Source: Paenibacillus sp. FSL R5-0912 (GTDB taxonomy: Bacteria > Bacillota > Bacilli > Paenibacillales > Paenibacillaceae). From it: a DNA stretch of 64,000 nt. The notes beneath the pieces were generated by a model. It searched no databases. It saw nothing but the letters and a program-made list of their open reading frames with translations, and was not told where the DNA came from. The stretch covers positions 3,038,001 to 3,102,000 of the forward strand of contig NZ_CP009282.1 in the NCBI RefSeq assembly GCF_000758605.1, written 5' to 3'. The stretch's first letter is position 1. Each line of letters starts with the position of its first letter. Made by a program: the position numbers and the translations under genes. Shown one piece after another: positions 28,511-36,583 of the stretch.

Positions 28511-30315
28511 CTTAGGGTCCCCCTGTTCTTGGGTATGCGAACTGTAATTTGTGTACCATAACCTTCTGAACTGTCCAAGCGGATTCCATACTCCTCCCCG
28601 AAATACAGCTGTAGCCGCTGATGTACATTCTGCAGACCGAATCCGTTCTGAGTAGTATCCGTATCCTCCGATTGAATGGGATGCTCGATAGATTCTCTGA
28701 GCTGCGCCAGCCGTTCTCCGGGAATGCCAATTCCGTTGTCGGCGACTGTGAGAAGGATGGAGTTCGCGTCCGTATGTCCGCCAATGCTGATGAGCCCTTT
28801 GCCTCTTTTGTTTTTGATTCCGTGATAGAGGGCATTCTCTATCAAAGGCTGCAGCGTCATATTCAGAATCGGGTATTCCTGCAACTCCTCCGCAACCTCA
28901 ATCTTGAACTCCAGAATGTCACGGTAACGCATCTGCTGGATGATCAGGTAGCTTTGCGCATGGGCGAGCTCAGAGCGGATCAGTACCCAGTCGCGCCCTT
29001 TATTCAGGCTAAGCCGGAAGAACCCGGATAGCGCTTTCACAATCCGGATGACACCATCGTTATTACCCGCTTCAGCCATCCATACAATGGAATCCAGTGT
29101 GTTGTATAAAAAATGTGGATTGATCTGTGCCTGCAGCGTCCGCAGCTCCGCCTTTTGCAGCTGCTGCTGCTTGCGGATGCTCTGCTCCAGCAGCGCTTTG
29201 ATCTGCTCAACCATAATGTTAAAGCTTTGTCCCAGATCGGCAATTTCATCATTGCCGTCCGGTTTGACCTTGGCTTCCAGGTAGCCGCTTGCCGTCAGGC
29301 GCATCTTGTGCTGCAGAAGCTGAATGGGCCGGGTCAGCCGCCGCGTAAGCAGATAATTAAGCGTTATGGCGAAAATGATGCTTAAGCCGACGCTGACTAT
29401 AATCAGCTGCCTGATCCGGTTGGCTTCGGCAACGATCTCCTGCAGCGGGGCCATGCCGATAATCTTCCAGCCTGTCGAAAGGGAGGAGGTATGGACAATG
29501 AACCAGGGCGGGCCGGCGATCTGAAGCACAAAGCTTCCGCTCCCGCTTAATTCCCCTGCAGGTAATCCTGTTTCTTGAACCAGGGTCACAGCGGCCTCTT
29601 GAACAGGCGGCACATAGATGGGGTTGTTCTGCTGATCCAGCAGGTAGAAGAACCCTGTTGTACCAATCGTCATCTTGTCGCAGAATTCCTTAATGAATGA
29701 GTCGTTCAGATCCACAATGATGAATCCGATCACCTCATGCGTAATCCGCTGCTTGACAGCTGTCATGATCGATATGACACCCTGATTCCTATAGGTGAAG
29801 CCATCAACCCGGTCATAACCGGAAATCAAGGGTGGAGGAATCCGGAGAATAAGCTCGGGGTTCTGGGACAGTGTCTGGAAATGCGGATTGCGCAGCGGAT
29901 TAATATTGGATTGAAAGATACCCCTCCGCTCGCTGATCCCCTTGCCGTACAGATTAATCAGGCTGATATTGAGTACATCCTCATATTTGTAGGTGTCCCG
30001 GTAGAGTGTAAAGGTCTGCAGAATTTCCTTCGCCTCTTGATAGGTTTCAGATTGTGAGAAAAGAAAATGGATGACCTGGGGGTTATTGCTGAGCTCCAGC
30101 AGCCGCTCGGTATCTTTGAACAGATTATCGATATTCGTTCCCAGCATGTCAGCCTGAAGCATACTTGAAGCCTTGCTGTGACTGGAAATGGAAGTATAGG
30201 ATTTCTGGTAAGAAATGAGACCGACAGCGATCAGCGGTATCGTGGACAGCACAATAAACAAAGCCAGCAGTTTGGCCCTCAGACTGGAGGAGATCCAGTG
30301 TGTGATCCGCATCAT
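28507..30315 (-). CDS. YesM-type sensor histidine kinase of the AraPST-like set
   Basis: 602 aa. Two membrane segments (about 14-34 and 290-312) bracket an extracellular Cache-like domain. A HAMP region (ITRPIQ-like: LTRPIQLLQHKM), the His in QINPHFLYNTLDSI, the N-box QPLIENALYHG and ADNGIGIP follow. First gene of the minus-strand operon. The extracellular domain probably receives the sugar signal through the downstream-encoded lipoprotein. Confidence 0.9.
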   Translation of the reverse strand: MMRITHWISSSLRAKLLALFIVLSTIPLIAVGLISYQKSYTSISSHSKASSMLQADMLGTNIDNLFKDTERLLELSNNPQVIHFLFSQSETYQEAKEILQTFTLYRDTYKYEDVLNISLINLYGKGISERRGIFQSNINPLRNPHFQTLSQNPELILRIPPPLISGYDRVDGFTYRNQGVISIMTAVKQRITHEVIGFIIVDLNDSFIKEFCDKMTIGTTGFFYLLDQQNNPIYVPPVQEAAVTLVQETGLPAGELSGSGSFVLQIAGPPWFIVHTSSLSTGWKIIGMAPLQEIVAEANRIRQLIIVSVGLSIIFAITLNYLLTRRLTRPIQLLQHKMRLTASGYLEAKVKPDGNDEIADLGQSFNIMVEQIKALLEQSIRKQQQLQKAELRTLQAQINPHFLYNTLDSIVWMAEAGNNDGVIRIVKALSGFFRLSLNKGRDWVLIRSELAHAQSYLIIQQMRYRDILEFKIEVAEELQEYPILNMTLQPLIENALYHGIKNKRGKGLISIGGHTDANSILLTVADNGIGIPGERLAQLRESIEHPIQSEDTDTTQNGFGLQNVHQRLQLYFGEEYGIRLDSSEGYGTQITVRIPKNRGTLR

Positions 30316-30515
30316 CGGAATTTCCCTTTCGCAAATAGAGTAGATTTGGCTTCAATATATAGTTTATAACAAATTATGGAATGCCGATACCCAAAGAAGA
30401 AAGCGCAATCAAAATTCACACCTTTTAAATATTAAAATACACAAAATCCTCCTGTGGACAAAACAAAGCCAAAAATAGAAAGCAAACGCCAAAGGCTGCC
30501 CGTATAACGGACTTT

Positions 30516-30532
30516 TGTAAGCGATTTATAAT
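30516..30532 (+). promoter_or_regulatory. Candidate -10 box overlapped by a cre-like motif before ytfQ
   Basis: TATAAT at 30527-30532 lies 31 bp before the ribosome site of the transporter operon. TGTAAGCGATTTAT (30516-30529) matches the cre consensus at 12 of 14 positions and overlaps it. The -35 region is weak, as expected for an activator-dependent promoter. The 267-bp divergent region 30316-30582 holds nothing else recognisable. Confidence 0.4.
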
Positions 30533-30582
30533 GAGCAGAACACCAGAATCTGGTGAATGCCGAGGGGGAGGAATAAATACGT

Positions 30583-31620
30583 ATGAAGAGATTCGGGAAA
30601 ATGGGAGCAGTGCTTGCACTCACCTTATCTATGGTCATGCTTGGAGCATGCGGCAACAATAATGGGGGGGACAAGGCGGCGAATGCCGGGAATGCAGCAA
30701 CGGAAGCACCGGCGGCGAATGGCGGAACCAAGACGGAGGCCAAGGACATTACGCTCGGTTTCTCGCAGGTGGGTGCAGAGAGCGGCTGGCGAAGTGCCAA
30801 TACGAAGTCCATTCAGGATTCAGCCAAGGAAGCGGGCTATACGCTGAAATTCTCGGATGCGCAGCAGAAGCAGGAGAATCAGATTAAGGCCATCCGTTCC
30901 TTTATCCAGCAAAAAGTGGATGTGATTGCCTTCTCCCCGGTCGTGGAATCCGGTTGGGATACTGTACTTAAAGAGGCAAAGGCTGCAGGAATTCCGGTGG
31001 TTCTGACCGACCGTGCGGTGGATTCCAAAGACACCTCGCTGTATGTTACTTTCCTCGGCTCCGATTTCGTGGAAGAAGGCCGCAAGGCGGGTGAGTGGCT
31101 GTCTGATCAGTATAAAGACGCTTCAAAGGACGTTAATATTGTAGAGCTACAGGGAACCACAGGCTCTGCTCCAGCCAATGACCGTATGGCAGGGTTTGCC
31201 GAAGTCATCAAGAGCAATCCGCATCTCAAGGTCATTGCCTCTCAGACCGGCGATTTCACCCGGGCCAAAGGTAAGGAAGTTATGCAGGCGTTCCTGAAGG
31301 CCAATAAGGATATTGATGTGCTGTACGCCCATAACGATGATATGGCACTCGGGGCAATTCAGGCGATTGAGGCGGCAGGGCTGAAGCCGGGCGAGGACAT
31401 TAAGATTATCTCTGTCGATGCGGTGAAGGACGGAATGCAGGCAGCCAGCGAAGGTAAAATCAGCTTTATCGTCGAGTGCAATCCGCTGCTTGGACCGCAG
31501 CTGATGCAGGTGGTGCAGAATGTAGTTGACGGCCAAGCGGTTGAGGCCCGGATTGTGACCGAGGAATCGACCTTCACTTCCGAGCAGGCCAAGGAAGCGC
31601 TGCCTAGCCGTGAATATTAA
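30583..31620 (+). CDS. ytfQ: Furanose-sugar-binding lipoprotein of a YtfQRT-YjfF (GafABCD) type ABC importer
   Basis: 345 aa. Signal lipobox MLGAC, low-complexity linker, then a ribose-type binding fold. LGFSQVGAESGWR, QQKQENQIKAIRSFI, PVVESGWDTVLKEAK, VELQGTTGS, FTRAKGKEVM and YAHNDDMALGAIQAI all match what I know of E. coli YtfQ, which binds galactofuranose and arabinofuranose. In this arabinoxylan locus L-arabinofuranose is the most likely ligand (inference). GGGGAGG precedes the ATG. A hairpin separates it from the ATPase gene. Confidence 0.92.
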   Translation: MKRFGKMGAVLALTLSMVMLGACGNNNGGDKAANAGNAATEAPAANGGTKTEAKDITLGFSQVGAESGWRSANTKSIQDSAKEAGYTLKFSDAQQKQENQIKAIRSFIQQKVDVIAFSPVVESGWDTVLKEAKAAGIPVVLTDRAVDSKDTSLYVTFLGSDFVEEGRKAGEWLSDQYKDASKDVNIVELQGTTGSAPANDRMAGFAEVIKSNPHLKVIASQTGDFTRAKGKEVMQAFLKANKDIDVLYAHNDDMALGAIQAIEAAGLKPGEDIKIISVDAVKDGMQAASEGKISFIVECNPLLGPQLMQVVQNVVDGQAVEARIVTEESTFTSEQAKEALPSREY

Positions 31621-31645
31621 TCAGCAAGCCTAATAGATCGCGTCT

Positions 31646-31666
31646 AAGGCGGCCGACAACCGCCTT
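31646..31666 (+). promoter_or_regulatory. Intercistronic hairpin after ytfQ
   Basis: AAGGCGG and CCGCCTT flank a seven-base loop with no real T run. It is placed like the stem after the CUT1 binding protein (7416-7446) and probably sets a higher level of binding protein than of ATPase and permeases. Confidence 0.5.
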
Positions 31667-31701
31667 GGCGTTTCTATGGAGAATGAGGAGTGGATACAAC
31701 C

Positions 31702-33213
31702 ATGAGCACGCAGCTGCCCATACTGCAAATGACCGGGATTCATAAAAGGTTTCCGGGTGTAATAGCGTTAACTAATGTGAACCTCCGCCTGTTCCCTGGT
31801 GAGGTTCATGCCTTGATGGGGGAGAATGGTGCAGGCAAGTCAACGCTGATCAAAGTGTTGACCGGTGTCTATTCCATCGATGAGGGCAGGGTAGAAATGG
31901 AGGGTGCGCGCATTTCCCTGCACAGCCCGCTGGAGTCGCAGGCTGCGGGAATCAGCACGGTTTATCAGGAGGTCAATCTGTGCCCCAATCTGACAGTAGC
32001 CGAGAACATCTTCATTGGCAGAGAGCCGCGAAGATTCGGATGCATTCTATGGAAGGAAATGAATCTGCGCGCTGCGGAGCTGCTTCGGGAACGGATGAAT
32101 CTGCAGATTGACGTTACCCTTCCCTTGCATATGTATTCTGTAGCGGTTCAGCAGCTCATCGCAATCGCCAGAGCGCTGAATATTTCAGCCAAGGTACTGA
32201 TTCTGGACGAACCGACCTCAAGTCTGGATCAGAATGAAGTGGAGCAGCTGTTCCGTATTATGAGGAAGCTGCAAAAGGATGGTTTGTCGATATTGTTTGT
32301 CACGCATTTTTTGGATCAGATGTACGAAATCTGCGACCGGGTAACCATCCTGCGGGGTGGTGAGCTTGTCGGTGAATATAGGGTTAAGGAGCTATCCCGG
32401 CTGGATCTGGTCTTAAAAATGATCGGTAAGGATCTTAATTTGCTGGAAGAGCTGCCGGGTCTGGCAGCAGAATACAAGGATGCCTTGGGGGATGAGCTGA
32501 TCAAAGCTGAAGGGCTGGGCCGCAAAGGCGGAATTGAGCCGTTCGATCTGTCGATCCGCAAGGGTGAGGTAGTAGGGCTGGCAGGACTTCTCGGATCTGG
32601 GCGGACAGAGGCAGCCCGGCTGTTCTTCGGTGCCGACAAAGCGGATTCCGGGCAATTGACGCTAGCGGAATCAGGAGGTGGGGTACATTCGCCACGGGAA
32701 GCCATTGGACGGCGGATCGCCTTCTGTTCGGAGAACCGCAAGACAGAGGGGATTATCGGCGATCTGTCGGTAAGAGAGAATATTATCCTTGCACTGCAGG
32801 CCAAGTACGGCATGTTCAAGACCATTTCACGCAGGCGGCAGGAGGAGATGGCTGAAGAATATATCCGCATGCTGAATATCAATCCTCCAAATCCCGACCT
32901 GCTGATCAAGAATTTAAGCGGCGGAAATCAGCAGAAGGTTCTGCTGGCACGGTGGCTGCTGACGGAGCCTGAGTTGTTTATTCTCGATGAGCCGACACGG
33001 GGCATTGACATTGGAGCCAAGGCAGAAATTCAAAAGCTGGTGCTGACGCTCTCACGGCAGGGTATGTCATTCCTGTTCATCTCCTCCGAGCTGGAGGAAG
33101 TGCTGCGGGTCAGCGACCGGATCGCCATCTTGCGCGACCGCCGCAAAGTGAAGGAAATTTCGGATAAGGACATGAGCCAGCAGCAAATTATGCAGGCGAT
33201 TGCGGGAGGCTGA
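31702..33213 (+). CDS. ytfR: Duplicated-domain ATPase of the furanose ABC importer
   Basis: 503 aa from ATG 31702 behind GAGGAG. Two ABC domains as in RbsA/MglA/YtfR. The first has Walker A GENGAGKST and Walker B LILDEPTSSLD. The second has a degenerate Walker A (GLLGSGRTE), signature LSGGNQQKVLLARWL and Walker B LFILDEPTRGID. It energises the two permeases encoded next. The stop lies seven bases before the next start. Confidence 0.94.
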   Translation: MSTQLPILQMTGIHKRFPGVIALTNVNLRLFPGEVHALMGENGAGKSTLIKVLTGVYSIDEGRVEMEGARISLHSPLESQAAGISTVYQEVNLCPNLTVAENIFIGREPRRFGCILWKEMNLRAAELLRERMNLQIDVTLPLHMYSVAVQQLIAIARALNISAKVLILDEPTSSLDQNEVEQLFRIMRKLQKDGLSILFVTHFLDQMYEICDRVTILRGGELVGEYRVKELSRLDLVLKMIGKDLNLLEELPGLAAEYKDALGDELIKAEGLGRKGGIEPFDLSIRKGEVVGLAGLLGSGRTEAARLFFGADKADSGQLTLAESGGGVHSPREAIGRRIAFCSENRKTEGIIGDLSVRENIILALQAKYGMFKTISRRRQEEMAEEYIRMLNINPPNPDLLIKNLSGGNQQKVLLARWLLTEPELFILDEPTRGIDIGAKAEIQKLVLTLSRQGMSFLFISSELEEVLRVSDRIAILRDRRKVKEISDKDMSQQQIMQAIAGG

Positions 33214-33220
33214 CACGATC

Positions 33221-34261
33221 ATGAGCCAACTGGTAAAACATCATTTATTCTGGCCGCTGTGTGTTCTGGCTGTACTGCTGCTGTTCAACCTGTGCTATTC
33301 GCCGGACTTCTTCTCAATTACCGTCCATGACGGACATTTATACGGAAGCCTGATTGATATTCTTAACTTCGGAGCACCGCTTATCCTGGTGGCCATCGGG
33401 ATGACACTGGTAGTGGCAACCAAAGGCATCGACCTGTCTGTCGGCTCCATTGTCGCTATATCCGGCGCCATTGCCTGCCTGAGCATCAGCAAAGCTTCAG
33501 ACCAGAATGCCCTGGGTCTGATCCTGACCTCGGTGCTGCTGGCAGCAGGTTTGTCGCTCATGCTTGGCGTATGGAACGGTCTGCTCGTCTCCGGGGCCGG
33601 AATTCAGCCGATTATAGCCACGCTGATTCTGATGGTAGCGGGGCGGGGGATCGCCCAGCTGGTTACAGGCGGACAGATAATTACGGTAACCAGCTCGAAG
33701 TATGCCTATATCGGGTCCGGCTCATTTGCTGCGCTGCCATTTTCAATATTTGTAGTAGCCCTAATCCTGGTCATTGCCGTGCTGCTTACCCGTAAGACCG
33801 CTCTGGGCCTGTTTATAGAATCGGTGGGCTGCAATCCGGCCGCCAGCTCCATGTCCGGTATCCGCGCCCGTTGGGTTATTCTGTCGGTGTACGTATTCTG
33901 CGGTTTATGCGCCGGCATTGCCGGACTATTGCTCAGCTCGAATGTTTCCAGCGCCGACGGCAATAACGCCGGACTCTGGTATGAGCTCGACGCTATTCTG
34001 GCGGTAGTCATCGGGGGGACGTCATTGAACGGCGGACGTTTTTATCTTACGGGTACCGTAATCGGTGCGCTGATTATCCAGACGCTGACCACAACCATCT
34101 ATATGATCGGCGTCCCGCCGGAAATCACACTGGTCGTCAAAGCTTGTGTCGTGCTGGCGGTCTGCCTGATTCAATCGGATACCTTCCGGGCCGCTATGGC
34201 CGCCCGCTGGAAGTCGCGGCATTATCCCGCAGAGAAGGAAGTGACCCGTCATGTCTCTTAA
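33221..34261 (+). CDS. ytfT: Furanose ABC importer permease, YtfT-like
   Basis: 346 aa from ATG 33221; GGGAGG upstream lies inside the end of the ATPase gene. Eight to ten hydrophobic segments of the CUT2/BPD_transp_2 family. HDGHLYGSLIDILNFGAP, IGMTLVVATKGIDLSVGS and LWYELDAILAVVIGG correspond to YtfT rather than RbsC. It overlaps the next permease gene by 11 bases. Confidence 0.92.
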   Translation: MSQLVKHHLFWPLCVLAVLLLFNLCYSPDFFSITVHDGHLYGSLIDILNFGAPLILVAIGMTLVVATKGIDLSVGSIVAISGAIACLSISKASDQNALGLILTSVLLAAGLSLMLGVWNGLLVSGAGIQPIIATLILMVAGRGIAQLVTGGQIITVTSSKYAYIGSGSFAALPFSIFVVALILVIAVLLTRKTALGLFIESVGCNPAASSMSGIRARWVILSVYVFCGLCAGIAGLLLSSNVSSADGNNAGLWYELDAILAVVIGGTSLNGGRFYLTGTVIGALIIQTLTTTIYMIGVPPEITLVVKACVVLAVCLIQSDTFRAAMAARWKSRHYPAEKEVTRHVS

Positions 34262-35219
34262 CCGCAAGTTTATTCCGATTGTGGTCACCATTGTGCTGTT
34301 CCTCGTCATGTTCGCCGCCGGTTCCTTCCGGTATACCGGATTCTTCTCCCTGCAGGTGCTGATGAATCTGCTCATCGACAATGCCTTTCTGCTGATCACG
34401 GCCGTTGGCATGTCCTTTGTCATCCTGTCAGGCGGCATAGATCTCTCGGTCGGCTCTATCATTGCCTTATCGACCATGGTATCCGCAAGCCTGGTGCAGC
34501 AGCAGGGGTGGCCGCCGGCAGTTGTTATTCCGCTGGTGCTTCTGATGGGTGCGTTGTTTGGCACCATTATGGGAGCGATCATTCATTATTTCACAATCCA
34601 GCCGTTCATTGTAACGCTGGCAGGAATGTTCCTGGCCCGGGGCTTATGTTATGTAATCAGCATTGATACCATTACCATTGATAATTCCTTCTACACAGCC
34701 ATTGCCCAGACGAGAATCCCGCTGCCGGGCGGCAGCTTTCTCTCGATCAGTGCCGTTATTGCTCTTGTTGCCGTTGCTGTGGCGATCTTCACCGCCCATT
34801 ACACCCGGTTTGGCCGCAACGTGTATGCGCTTGGGGGCAATGAGCAATCGGCTCTGCTGATGGGGCTTCCGGTTGCGAGAACCAAGGTGCTTGTCTATAC
34901 GCTTAGCGGATTATGCTCGGCGCTTGCAGGGGTGGTCTTCACCTTTTATATGCTGTCGGGTTATGGGCTTCATGCTGTTGGCTTTGAGCTGGATACCATC
35001 GCGGCTGTTGTCATTGGCGGAACACTGCTGACTGGCGGTGTAGGCTATGTGCTGGGGACCTTCTTCGGTGTACTCATCCAAGGTGTGATTCAGACCATTA
35101 TCAGCTTCGAGGGCACACTCAGCTCTTGGTGGACCAAAATTGTCATTGGCCTGCTGCTGTTCATTTTTATCCTCCTGCAACGGGTGTTAAGCTCAAGGCG
35201 GTTGACTCTAAAAGAATAA
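34251..35219 (+). CDS. yjfF: Furanose ABC importer permease, YjfF-like
   Basis: 322 aa. Second CUT2 membrane subunit, with LMNLLIDNAFLLITAVGMSF, VILSGGIDLSVGSIIA and FEGTLSSWWTKIVIG, which match YjfF. AAGGAAG ribosome site within the end of the previous gene. The gene order Q-R-T-F is that of the enterobacterial galactofuranose system. A terminator follows. Confidence 0.92.
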   Translation: MSLNRKFIPIVVTIVLFLVMFAAGSFRYTGFFSLQVLMNLLIDNAFLLITAVGMSFVILSGGIDLSVGSIIALSTMVSASLVQQQGWPPAVVIPLVLLMGALFGTIMGAIIHYFTIQPFIVTLAGMFLARGLCYVISIDTITIDNSFYTAIAQTRIPLPGGSFLSISAVIALVAVAVAIFTAHYTRFGRNVYALGGNEQSALLMGLPVARTKVLVYTLSGLCSALAGVVFTFYMLSGYGLHAVGFELDTIAAVVIGGTLLTGGVGYVLGTFFGVLIQGVIQTIISFEGTLSSWWTKIVIGLLLFIFILLQRVLSSRRLTLKE

Positions 35220-35230
35220 GAAGACTGGTT

Positions 35231-35265
35231 GGGGAGACAAATAATTCTTGTCTCCCCATGTTTTT
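35231..35265 (+). terminator. Terminator of the ytf operon
   Basis: Perfect 10-bp stem (GGGGAGACAA with TTGTCTCCCC) around ATAATTC, followed by ATGTTTTT. Confidence 0.8.
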
Positions 35266-35275
35266 GCTATATAAT
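35248..35275 (+). promoter_or_regulatory. Candidate promoter of the second ytfQ-like gene
   Basis: TTGTCT, 16 bp, TATAAT. The -35 lies in the descending arm of the upstream terminator, so terminator and promoter overlap. This would give the second binding protein separate expression. Confidence 0.45.
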
Positions 35276-35307
35276 TGTAATCGCTATCATATGAAGGAGG
35301 GGTCCTG

Positions 35308-36348
35308 TTGAGAACGGCTAAGGGGTGCCTGGTTCTCCTACTGTTACTGCTGCTGGGCGGCTGCTCAGGCGGCGGAGGCAACAATACGCAGGTATTGATG
35401 ATGCCTCATCATTCTCCTGCAGTGAATACCGGCTTGCTGCCGCCGGCAGATAGAGCCATGGTCAAGCCGATTGTGCTGGGCTTCTCCCAGCTTGGATCGG
35501 AGAGTACCTGGCGGGAGGCGAATACCGCTTCGATCCGTGAAGCCGCCGGGGAGGCGGGGATCACCCTTGTCCTGAAGAACGCAGAACAAGATCAGCAGCA
35601 ACAGTTCGATGCCATTCGTGCCTTTATCCGGAGCGATGTTGATGTCATAGCGATTGCTCCTGTGGTTCAGACCGGCTGGGAACCGATTCTTCTGGAAATC
35701 AGGCAGGCAGGGATTCCGGTTATTATTGTGGACCGTTCAGTCAACGTGAAGAACAGCTCGCTCTATGTCACTTTTATCGGTTCTGACTTTTATGAAGAAG
35801 GGGTAAAGGCAGCCAAATATGTGATAGATAAGATGCGCCATCATAGTGAAGCCATCCATATCGCAGAATTGCAGGGTACCGTAGGTTCAACGCCGTCGAT
35901 TGACCGTGGGCGCGGGTTCCGGAAGATGCTCGGGGACAAGCAGAACCTCCGGATTACAATGACTGCACCGGCAGATTTCACACAAAGCGGCGGACGTGAG
36001 GTAATGAGGACTTTTTTGCAGCAACCGAAGGAGAAGTGGCCCCAGGTGCTCTTTGCCCATAATGATGATATGGCTATTGGTGCTGTGGAGGCTATGAAAG
36101 AGGCCGGTATTGTACCGGGCACCGATATAATAATAGTTTCAGTGGACGGCACACGGCGGGCATTTGAACAGATGGCGGCGGGAAGCATTAATGCTGTTGT
36201 CGAATGCAATCCGATGCTGGGCCCCCTGCTGATGCAGGCAGTTAATGAGATTATGGCTGGCCGGACGCTGCCCAAGCGAATGATAACGCCGGAGGACATT
36301 TACACGCAAGAACTGGCGGGTAGGGAGATAGACAACCGCAAATATTGA
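35308..36348 (+). CDS. Second YtfQ-like sugar-binding lipoprotein
   Basis: 346 aa. TTG start behind AAGGAGGGG. Lipobox LLLGGC, then a YtfQ-type binding fold (LGFSQLGSESTWREANT, PVVQTGWEPILLEIRQ, VDRSVNVKNSSLYVTF, FAHNDDMAIGAVEAMKEAG). It is clearly homologous along its length to the 30583 protein but well diverged (for example QQKQENQ becomes DQQQQFD), which points to a different sugar specificity or to a sensor role. It has its own promoter and terminator. Confidence 0.88.
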   Translation: MRTAKGCLVLLLLLLLGGCSGGGGNNTQVLMMPHHSPAVNTGLLPPADRAMVKPIVLGFSQLGSESTWREANTASIREAAGEAGITLVLKNAEQDQQQQFDAIRAFIRSDVDVIAIAPVVQTGWEPILLEIRQAGIPVIIVDRSVNVKNSSLYVTFIGSDFYEEGVKAAKYVIDKMRHHSEAIHIAELQGTVGSTPSIDRGRGFRKMLGDKQNLRITMTAPADFTQSGGREVMRTFLQQPKEKWPQVLFAHNDDMAIGAVEAMKEAGIVPGTDIIIVSVDGTRRAFEQMAAGSINAVVECNPMLGPLLMQAVNEIMAGRTLPKRMITPEDIYTQELAGREIDNRKY

Positions 36349-36354
36349 AGAATC

Positions 36355-36384
36355 AGCCAGGCGCTTTTGCTCCGGCTTTTTTTT
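36355..36384 (+). terminator. Terminator after the second binding-protein gene
   Basis: AGCC...GGCT stem with small bulges, TTTT-containing loop, then eight T residues. Confidence 0.65.
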
Positions 36385-36433
36385 ATGCAGATAAAACGCC
36401 AAAAAAATTCAACTTTTCAAACAAAAAACTACA

Positions 36434-36462
36434 TTGTTCCAAACTGGAAATTAGTTTAAGAT
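36434..36462 (+). promoter_or_regulatory. Candidate promoter of the GH43 genes
   Basis: TTGTTC, 17 bp, TAAGAT, about 120 bp before the first GH43 start. The long leader in between contains a GC-rich inverted stretch near 36515-36545 but no recognised riboswitch. Confidence 0.35.
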
Positions 36463-36583
36463 GATCTCGAATAACAAATATTAGTAGAATCATCTAAAGA
36501 ATCCTAGAGGGGAGGAGCTGCCGGCGACCGTTATTTGTGCGGCAGCCGATTGAAAGGGATTACAAATTAATCTTAATGGAGGT

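Noticed and set aside
36551..36564. cre-like TGAAAGGGATTACA before the first GH43 gene
   Set aside because: The central CG, the most conserved part of cre sites, is replaced; two mismatches in the core.
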